This document shows positions 56,441 through 64,000 of a stretch of 64,000 bases of DNA, one piece after another. Where the stretch lies: assembly GCA_035048485.1 (NCBI GenBank), contig CM068589.1, positions 4,900,501-4,964,500 on the forward strand. The letters run 5' to 3'. Source of the DNA: Pteria penguin. Its lineage: Eukaryota; Mollusca; Bivalvia; Pterioida; Pteriidae. Position 1 is the first letter of the stretch. Each line of letters opens with the position of its first letter. A program made the position numbers and the translations under genes. The notes beneath the pieces were generated by a model. The model had not been told where the DNA came from and ran no database searches. It saw only the letters and a program-made list of their open reading frames with translations.

Positions 56441-57144
56441 GTCATTTCAAATTAATATCGAAAGAAGGTATGATAATGTCAATATCAATGACACTTAATG
56501 CATACTGCCACTCACGAAGTAAATAATGTAGTAATCATGATGCATTGAACCCATATTTATTTTGCTTTTCCCCCACAAGTCAAGCTACAGCTAATAAAAT
56601 ATTTTCTACATCTAGAATACCAGATCACCCCTACAGCAATTTTCCTGGAATGAATTACCATCCAGAACACACAGAATTATCAACACAACTGATTTATCTG
56701 GTTTAAACAAGAGGAGCTTGAAAGGCAGTATATATATCTGAAGGACAAAATGGATGAAAAGAAAAACAAAACTTCACATTGAGATTTTCGCTGAAAATGT
56801 ACTGAAAGAAGATTAGAGTGTTAACAAATATACAGGTATACCATCTGTTTCTGTTTTGAATGTCAGTTTTAATATTTTAAATTCTGACTCCTGAATTAAA
56901 TATTGGTCTGGACAAAAACGTGCTTCACCCAAGTCATACTAGACAAGAGGTAACAAAAAGACAGGTCCGTCACGTAAACTTGCACGGTACGAGGAGTTTA
57001 TTCTTACTCCTCCCGGGCACCTGGTGTCACCTCTGAATTTCAGCGGTCCGTGAATGTCCACTGTGGTACATTGTTGTTAGTGCCATAGTCATGTGACAAC
57101 AGTTATTTTCGTATTGTATTTACACTAGTAAGATTTCGGTTTCG

Positions 57145-57832
57145 CATTGTTGCCTTTTTTCGGGTATATCCACTAGAGTCTCACAGATATTCATAACATG
57201 GATTACTTTCATGAATACTGTATTTTCACCATTGATCCATAATCCCTCAAGAAGAAAGTTGAAGAAATACACTCCACTGTCTTTCAAATCAACCTTCCCA
57301 AAAAACAACTACCATCATTGATTGTACTGAAATTTACATTCAGAAGCCAACATTGTCAAATGCTCAAGCACAAACATACAGTTCTTATAAAAGCAATAAC
57401 GCATTCAAAGCCTTGGTTAGCATCACTCCAACTGGCACATTAAATTTTGTTTCAAATTTGTGGGGAGGCAATACATCTGATAGTTACATCACCAACGAAT
57501 TCGGCTTTCTTGATACGATTAAAGCCGGGATAAGATAATGGCGGATAGAAGATTTACTATTCGGGATTTCTTGACGGAGCGCCATGTAACACTCAGCATT
57601 ATACCTTTCACATGAAAGTGTAAAGGGGGAAAAATAAACGCCTGAACAGCCAAAAGATACAAAGCTAGGAATATTGCACGACTCAGAGTATATGTGGATA
57701 CGGCAATTGGCAGAATGAAAACATTTCATCTAATTGCACGCGCCATATCTTTAAAATTGACGTTTGTTGCCAATCAAATACTGAAAATTGCTGCCTTTCC
57801 ATGCAATCTGCACAAGCCATTAGTTCAGTGAT
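57145..57832 (+). pseudogene. DDE_Tnp_4-type transposase pseudogene
   Basis: Reading through frameshifts near 57300 and 57528, the plus strand shows in order SGISTRVSQIFITWITFMN, TTTIIDCTEIYIQKPT (first catalytic Asp), AFKALVSITPTGTLNFVSNL then WGGNTSDSYIT, DKIMADRRFTIRDF (second Asp) and RLRVYVDTAIGRMKTF, where the third acidic residue, usually Glu in this block, is Asp. TGA codons interrupt the segment after IIPF and after KINA. The order and spacing fit the DDE_Tnp_4 family (Harbinger/ISL2EU-like). The N-terminal DNA-binding part is missing. Confidence 0.75.
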
Positions 57833-58117
57833 CTCAGTTGTTTGAAGATGTTAGTTCTAACCATTTCTGAGTAATATGATCTTAATGTATAAATGACTCG
57901 GAAAGAATATTGTTATTTACAATTCTTTTGATACATGTGCTCTATACAAATGTTTACATTTATTTGCAATTGTTGTGTAGAATTAAGAAATGAATCAAGG
58001 CGCTTCGCGCACTGATGCATTTTTCATTAGAATATAGGTTGATGGCTCCTTTGTAAACTTGCAGTGCAGTACGCATGAAAGCATTGAGGGAGTGATCCTT
58101 CCTCTCCTGTACTTTAC

Positions 58118-58390
58118 CTAATCCTCATCTTCTGCTTGACCTCTATTGAGTTTTTCTATAAAATTGTTGGTTTCAATGTTATGGTGTGCTTTCATGACTG
58201 AAATTATGTCATCTTTAGAATTGCATTTCAAAGGTATTTCTTGAATAGACAGGGGGGGGGGGGTAAGGTTTGTTTCCTCATCCTCTCTGTCCACACTTAA
58301 AATATGGTAAAACACTGCACCTGTACCCTTGCAAAGTTTGAGTACTAATTTCTCGACTTCATGAGATGTACTCACAGTACTTCTTGGATC
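58118..58390 (-). CDS. Unrecognised C-terminal open frame inside the DDE transposon
   Basis: About 90 codons on the minus strand ending at TAG 58118: NFDPRSTVSTSHEVEKLV, LCKGTGAVFYHILSVD, IPLKCNSKDDIISVMKAH, FIEKLNRGQAEDED. Composition and lack of low complexity look coding; there is a poly-C run (Pro-Pro-Pro) at 58251-58263. Upstream a stop closes the frame near 58408. It may be a remnant of a second transposon ORF in opposite orientation, or of a host gene. No family recognised. Confidence 0.4.
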   Translation of the reverse strand, partial: DPRSTVSTSHEVEKLVLKLCKGTGAVFYHILSVDREDEETNLTPPPLSIQEIPLKCNSKDDIISVMKAHHNIETNNFIEKLNRGQAEDED

Positions 58391-58607
58391 AAAGTTAGCT
58401 TCTCACACACAGTCTAATTAAATGCAGTTTATTGTAAATAGGGCAACTTATAATTCTTTCGTGAACGTACTTTCGAAGGTCTGATAGTTGAAGGCAACTG
58501 AAGTTGATTTTATTCTATTAAAATACCGCGCGAGCCAACGTTCTTTTTCTATGATGCCCTACATGATTACACTTTTTTCGACTCATGACGTTGAGGAGTT
58601 CCTATAA

Positions 58608-58665
58608 TCGCCTATATGCATGAAATGATAATGGAGTGACGTAAAACAGTAACAAATCAATTAAT
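58608..58665 (+). mobile_element. 3' fragment of the long SINE
   Basis: CCTATATGCATGAAATGATA and ATGGAGTGACGTAAAACAGT match the tail of the SINEs at 10278-10322 and 19706-19750. Only the tail is present, which is unusual because SINE truncation normally loses the 5' end, as here. Confidence 0.65.
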
Positions 58666-58869
58666 CATATCATACGTTAAATCGGTAACACGAAAACTAG
58701 CATAGTTACTACAAGTGGCATCACAAGAGAAACTTGTTATTGGTGGCTATATATAATGTAAATTGCGCTAGTAACTGGTGCCACATGACAATGGCACTAA
58801 CAACAATGTACCACAGTGGACATTCATAAACCCCTGCAATTCAGAGGTGAGACCAGGTTCTCCTATTTG

Positions 58870-60480
58870 ACTAGCCACACCTATGTTGTATGTTTTTACA
58901 TACAGACGAAACAAACATAATTCAGCACTGTAAATATACATGGGTATGAACAAACACTAAGTAGCAAGAACCATTTCACGTGTATGTGATGGCCGAGAGA
59001 AACATGCTGTCATATTAAGCGCTATATTTACAATACGTATGTTAACATACTACAAGTGTCATCACTAGTGATAATTATTATTGAAGACTGTTACCACAAT
59101 CTTATCTGTAAGTGATATCAGGGAAAACATGCTGTTATGACACAAATGTTAGCATTCTACAAGTAGCATCACACCAGGCTCTTATTATTGGAGCACTATC
59201 TCACCTGTAAGTGTTGGCAATGAAATATAAATCAGTAGGTATTCAACAATCTGAAATTGTTATGTAATTGAAACATTTAGTTTCTGTTTGTCGATGTACT
59301 AAACATGAATTTATCCTTGGTTGTGAAGAGAGAGAAAAAACTGAAGTATTCCCATACTGCGTCTCGGAGCATTTTAGACTACTGTTTAGAGAAAAAGAGG
59401 GCGACGAAACTTATTTAATTTGGTTCGGATTAAAATACATGCTTGATTATATGTTTCATTTTCATCTTAAAAACAATAGTCATTTAAAAGGGTTCTGATA
59501 CAAGTGTATCTTTTTTTGCTATCCTTCAGAATGCACAAGTTGATATAAATATAATAATAAATGTAATACTTAGCAGAGAACGAGAACGAGTGACATGACA
59601 ATCATAATATTCAGCACCACGTGTATGTTTTTGTTTTGGTTATATTTACAACCTGACTCCGCCTCTTCCGGCTGAAATGACTGTGAATTTATAAATCCAA
59701 TTTTCCACGTATTTAAGTTAAACTATTCATGTATTATCCTTCGAATCCCTACATTCACTTTGTCTATCACATAGCACTCGCGCTGTACAGGTATGCTATA
59801 CAGTACTAGTATCCACACAGTCACACGACTGTATCGAACACTCCGCTAATGGTCTAAATTTAGATCAAAGGTCTACTGGTATTTTATGGAATGGGGTTTT
59901 CCGTAAATTACCCATAGGTCAGTTGCTTTCTTACATGCTGTTTACATTCATGTGTTTACATTTACATGTGTTAATTTTCGTTTAATTCTTGCTCAACATG
60001 TTGTGATAAAGATACACATTTCTGTGGGCTCATTGTGATATTCTTCACTCATCTCAATTGTAACAGCTATAACCAAGTTTTGGACATTCCGAGGTAGGAA
60101 TGTATTTTTGTGTTTAATATTTGTTTTTCTTCTGTTTATGTTCTGTCCGTCCATCTACACAGTCAACTTTTTGATATTGTCTTCATTTTTCTTTATTTTC
60201 AATTTTCGAATATTCTTTCTCGGTGAGCTGTATCCTGTGTCATGTTACAATTATTTGAACTACTCTTCGTTGACAACCCACCCTCCTCCGTACCTTCTCT
60301 CATCTATATCGACAATTTCATGAATAGATATTGACATAGAGATGTATAGAGCGAGGGTGGGGCGTTGCTGTGCCGGCACATACTGTAAAAAACCCATATA
60401 CCAATAAGTATTCATTTGGTTTACATCCTCTATTCTTGTTTGTGTCATTAGTACTAGTGTATTTATTAAACTCGATTAGT
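58870..60480. other. No gene recognised
   Basis: AT-rich sequence. A plus-strand frame 59268-59498 (76 codons) and several shorter frames lack splice context, motifs or paralogs in the window. No transposon ends were seen. Confidence 0.5.
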
Positions 60481-60483
60481 TAG

Positions 60484-61218
60484 CTGGGCAAATTTGATAT
60501 TATTACTGTAAGTGAAACCTGGCTCGATCAGATTATCAAATCGTGTGATTTAATTCTATCCTCATACCAACTTCCCATCCGTCTCGATCGCAACAGGCAT
60601 GGAGGGGGTGTGGTTGTTTTCGGAAAAAATGGTATCTCATTTACAGAACGGCGCGAGCTAACCATTCCCAACCTTGGAGCAGTTTGGATCGAAGTAAACG
60701 TCGACCACTATCGAGTTTTGATAGGGACTTTTTACACTCTCCCTAAGTTTAGAGATTGGGATACGGTGGAGATCTCTATTGAAAATGCGCTTGAATCGTG
60801 TCCAAATATCATAATACTGGGAGATTTCAATGAAAATCTCTTCGATCCAAGTAAAAGTAGGAATATTTGTAACATCATAGATACCTTTGGACTCAATCAA
60901 TTGATCGATACTGCAACATCATCTACGTTAATCGATGATATACTTGTATCAAACTCTATTAAATGTATTGATAAAGGAACAATCGAGCCGTTCTGTAGTG
61001 ACCACCATACTGTCTATTTTGTTACTAACTTTGTCCAAACTGCTCATTTGAGCTTTAGACGTAAGATTTGGCAATACGACAACGCTGATTACAACCAATA
61101 CAGGCAAGCACTACAAGACTGCAACTGGAACATCGACAACAAAACAATAGACGAACAAATCTCCATACTGAAGATAACATGTTCACAGCTGCAGAACAAT
61201 CTATACCCAACAAAATAG
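60484..61218 (+). pseudogene. LINE endonuclease domain (partial)
   Basis: The frame after TAG 60481 gives FDIITVSETWLD (active-site Glu), HGGGVVVFGKNGI, NIIILGDFNENLF (Asp-Asn pair), STLIDDILVS and CSDHHTVYFV (His), the ordered motifs of an APE-type endonuclease. It ends LQNNLYPTK at TAG 61216; the RT frame overlaps one base off, so a single-base indel near 61205-61215 separates the domains that were once continuous. Confidence 0.88.
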
Positions 61219-62705
61219 TCCAAATAAGACCTTTGCACCTGCCGTGGTTTCACAATGACATAAGAAAACAAATACGGATTCGAACCCGTCTACACAGAGC
61301 GGCAAAAACAACAAATACGCACGAAGCCTGGTCAAAATATAGACAAGCAAGAAATAAAGTAACATCATTAATACGCAATGCCAAAATTAATTACTTTACA
61401 AAACTGACAACCGACTTACACCGAGGATGCCTCAAACCAAAACAATGGTGGAAAATTGCAAAATCATTTCTAAAACAAACTAAAGACACCACAATACCCA
61501 CCCTTATTAATAACAACACAAAATACAGTACACCGGTCGAAAAAGCAAGTATATTTAATGAATATTTCTGTAACCAAAGTACAGTAGATGACAGCCATGC
61601 GTCCCTCCCACCCATGGACCACCCGCTTTTACGTTTGGATACAATTGTAATATCAGAGCAAGAGGTATCTGATGTCATAAAATTTTTAGATACAAACAAA
61701 GCGTGTGGTCCAGACAGTATTGATCCTAAATTTCTGAAGGAGGGGACTCACTTCCTTTTCCCTTTGTTATAAAAAATATTTAATGCTTCTCTACGGGCTT
61801 CACATTTTCCTGAAGCTTGGAAAAAGACAAAGGTTATTCCGGTTTTCAAAAATGGAGATAAAACGCAGCTTTCAAATTACAGACCAATATCTTTATTGAG
61901 TTGTGTCGGTAAAGTGTTTGAAAGATGTGTTTTTAAACATTTACATAATCATATTTTTCTCAATGACCTTATCACGCCTGCACGATAAGGATTTACACCT
62001 AAAGATTCGGGCGTTTATCAACGAATCGAATTATATGACACATTCACAAAAGCAATTGATAATGGCAAGGAAATACGTGTTGTATTTTGCGATATCAGTA
62101 AAGCTTTTGATCGAGCGTGGCATAAAGGTTTACTGTTCAAACTGAGAGGGATGGGGATATGTGGAAATCTGCTGAAGTGGTTCCAGAGTTACCTCGGCCA
62201 ACGTTTCCAAAAAGTTGTAATTGATGGATCATCATCAGTGTATAGAGAAGTTTTGGCCGGGGTACATCAGGGGTCAATACTTGGTCCTATAATGTTTTTG
62301 ATTTATGTCAACGACATTATTGCTGATATACGGTCCAATATAAAACTTTTCGCCGACGATATATCACTATATCTCATTGTTGATGACCCGTTGTCTGCTG
62401 CTGACCTCATAAACTCTGACCTCCATAAAATTCATTTATGTGCTGGTCAATGGCTTGTAAATTTCAATCCTCAGAAAACAGAGGAACTTTTGATATCTCG
62501 CAAAACATCTAATGTCTTTCATCCGGTCATATCCATGGACAATTTTAATGTCAGTCGAGTTGAATTTCATAAACATCTCCGTGTTGTGATAAGTAAAAAT
62601 TTAATGTGGCATGAACATATCCATGAAATAACATCAAAAGCATGGGGAAAAAAATTCCAATACGACAGAAAATCTCTGCAATCATTCTATTTTTTCCTTC
62701 ATTAG
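61215..62705 (+). pseudogene. LINE reverse transcriptase domain (two nonsense mutations)
   Basis: In one frame: IPNKIVQIRPLHLPWFHNDI, FNEYFCNQ, NKACGPDSIDPKFLKEG, SNYRPISLLSCVGKVFERCV, FCDISKAFDRAWHKGLL, GVHQGSILGPIMFLIYVND, IKLFADDISLYL (catalytic FADD at 62349-62360) and NPQKTEELLISRK. In-frame TAA codons at 61770 and 61986 interrupt it, and a frameshift near 62680 displaces the following segment. All catalytic residues remain, but the stops make it inactive. Confidence 0.9.
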
Positions 62706-63540
62706 ACATATTTTGGAATATGCGGATATAATTTAGGATAATTGTTGCTTGTATGAAAAAGAAATTGTCAAAAACATCAAAATTGAAGCAGCCAGATTTG
62801 TAACGGGGGCAACAAAGTCATGTTCAAAAGCCAAACTACTAGCCGACCTCGGATGGGAGATATTAGAAAATAGACAGTACAACACCGCTTAATATATTAT
62901 TACAAAATGGTGAATGGTATTGCTCCACTGTACTTGTGTAACGTGGTGCCACAGCGAGTTGATTAGGTCAGCAGCAGAACCTTGCGCAATGACCTTGACT
63001 TTTATATACCCAGGTCAAATACATTATTATATAGTGGCTCCTTTGTCTTTCAAACTGCAAGATATTGGAATAACTTAACAACAAATATTAAATCATGCAC
63101 TACCCTCTTATCGTTTAAACGTATGTTGAATTCTGATATAGTAACATCCCCCCCCCCCCCCCCCCAACATCCCCCCCCCAAAAAAAAACTTCAATTACTG
63201 CAAAAGGAAACTACAAGTCCTGCATAGTCGCCTTCGTTTGAACTGTAGTTCCCTTAATGCCGATCTATACTCGAACCATGTTTCAGGTGTCGACACTTGT
63301 AGTTGTGGATAAAGAGGAGATGCACAGCATTACCTTTTACAATGCCACAACTACAATCATAAAAGAAATACAACCATACACACAATTACTGTTGCATTTG
63401 ATATTGAAATTCTTCTTAATGGTTGTCGTATGTACAGCGACGAAGTCAACGAAGATATATTTCGTAAAGTACATGACTTTATTGAAAAAACAACAGGTTT
63501 TCATGATTTAGCTCACCTTTATTATCACCACTCTATCCCT
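62706..63540 (+). pseudogene. LINE ORF2 C-terminal remnant
   Basis: Segments in shifting frames: HILEYADII, IEAARFVTGATKSCSKAK, LLADLGWEILENRQ, KMVNGIAPLYLCNVVPQRV, DLDFYIPRSNTLLYSGSFVF, TARYWNNLTTNIKSC and, after a C run, SSLNADLYSNHVSGVDTCSC and RMYSDEVNEDIFRKVHDF. This is the usual end of a Jockey/CR1-type ORF2, with at least four frame changes or stops. Confidence 0.8.
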
Positions 63541-63772
63541 GTATTACAATTTATATATCTCTATTTATACATACATGTACACGGTATATTGGTTTATATA
63601 TTTATTTATAAAATACTGTTTTTCGGTCATCATTATAAGTGATTTAACTTAGATAAAAAGGAAATGACTTTATATAAGTTATATTCTTCTATATATTCTT
63701 GTTGTCAAATCCTTTACTTTTATATATTGTCAATTGATCTGATGTATATATTTCGAATAAATACTGTTTAAA

Positions 63773-64000
63773 TCAATACTTAGCAGAAATTGAATATTTG
63801 CGCTTCTGCATTTCATTAGATTATAAATGATTTTCTGTCGATGACGTAGATATAAGACAATGTATCTTACCGTCATTGTTTTTGCCTGATTATTCCTTTC
63901 TAATATATCTTCAGACAAGTATCACAAAGGACGCTCTGCCTTTAGTACGAAAAAATCGTTTACAGAACGTAAAGGCGCACTAAACAAAGCAGAACATTGT
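63773..64000. other. Unique sequence at the window end; donor-like site on minus strand
   Basis: On the minus strand CAGGCAAAAACAATGACG/GTAAGATA looks like a 5' splice site after a short open stretch (SEDILERNNQAKTMT). It could be an upstream exon of gene B, but no acceptor or start could be fixed. Confidence 0.15.

Larger units (their letters stand above)
57000..58863. mobile_element. DDE transposon with ~90-bp terminal inverted repeats, decayed
   Basis: 57005-57095 and 58771-58860 are inverted copies: AGTGCCATAGTCATGTGACA versus TGTGCCACATGACA-like, and ACAACAATGTACCACAGTGG in reverse. Inside is a broken DDE transposase (57145-57832). The same inverted-repeat sequence is the source of the 67-bp satellite at 19 kb. 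Target duplication could not be fixed. Confidence 0.65.
60484..63772 (+). mobile_element. LINE (Jockey/CR1-type), 5'-truncated and mutated
   Basis: A single ORF2-like order is readable through frameshifts and stops: apurinic endonuclease C-terminal half, reverse transcriptase, and a C-terminal region with LNADLYSNHVSGVDTCSCG and DIFRKVHDFIEKTTGF. A poly-C insertion lies at 63150-63178. The 3' end is probably TTCGAATAAATACTGTTTAA near 63772. ORF1 and the endonuclease N-terminus are absent. The clade is inferred from motif style only. Confidence 0.85.

Noticed and set aside
59268..59498. 76-codon plus-strand frame
   Set aside because: No motif, paralog or splice context; length is within chance for this AT content.

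Overview
This window is repeat-rich eukaryotic DNA, most likely from a bivalve mollusc or close relative. The evidence is spliced genes with GT-AG introns, tRNA-headed SINEs with target-site duplications, a LINE, Penelope-like, Ty3-type and DDE-transposon relics, an antisense 18S rRNA fragment, and more than a dozen unrelated minisatellite arrays. By my rough sum the arrays alone cover over a third of the window. The bivalve assignment is an inference from repeat types and the 18S fragment; no database search was possible.

The recognisable host genes are two paralogous immunoglobulin-superfamily receptor genes on the minus strand. Gene B (46.5-53.4 kb) has four exons that join in a consistent phase 1: an Ig domain (53064-53390), a second Ig domain (51928-52230), a transmembrane exon (47863-47988) and a cytoplasmic exon with a YxxM motif (46536-46607). 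Gene A (20.2-22.6 kb) has a closely matching first Ig exon (22234-22560, same length, 84 of 109 residues identical) but a different second extracellular domain split over two exons (21579-21721 and 20275-20506). Signal-peptide exons were not found for either gene, and transmembrane exons for gene A are only tentative (7972-8093).

Layout. 0-1 kb: 26-bp array. 1.5-4.4 kb: 30-bp array. 6.2-7.8 kb: 52-bp array. 7.9-10.3 kb: two SINEs and diverged duplicated segments. 11.9-15.1 kb: four small arrays. 15.2-18.8 kb: a 3.6-kb element inserted in a Penelope-like 3' end. 19.0-20.2 kb: two arrays, one split by a SINE. 20.3-22.6 kb: gene A. 22.7-30.4 kb: a 58-bp satellite interrupted by a TIR transposon and, at a duplication junction, by an antisense 18S rRNA fragment joined to a Ty3-type integrase ORF. 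30.4-33.4 kb: further arrays. 33.4-35.7 kb: a TTAA-flanked MITE and a foldback element. 38.3-39.5 kb: Penelope-like RT remnant. 39.7-46.4 kb: 44-bp and 15-bp arrays in a nested tandem duplication. 46.5-53.4 kb: gene B, with a 35-bp array in its third intron. 53.7-58.9 kb: Penelope-like remnants, a MITE and a decayed DDE transposon. 60.5-63.8 kb: a decayed LINE.

The two receptor genes sit within the arrays and transposon relics; much of the array DNA lies in introns or between the genes. Most long open frames in the window are by-products of arrays whose period is a multiple of three and are not annotated as genes.
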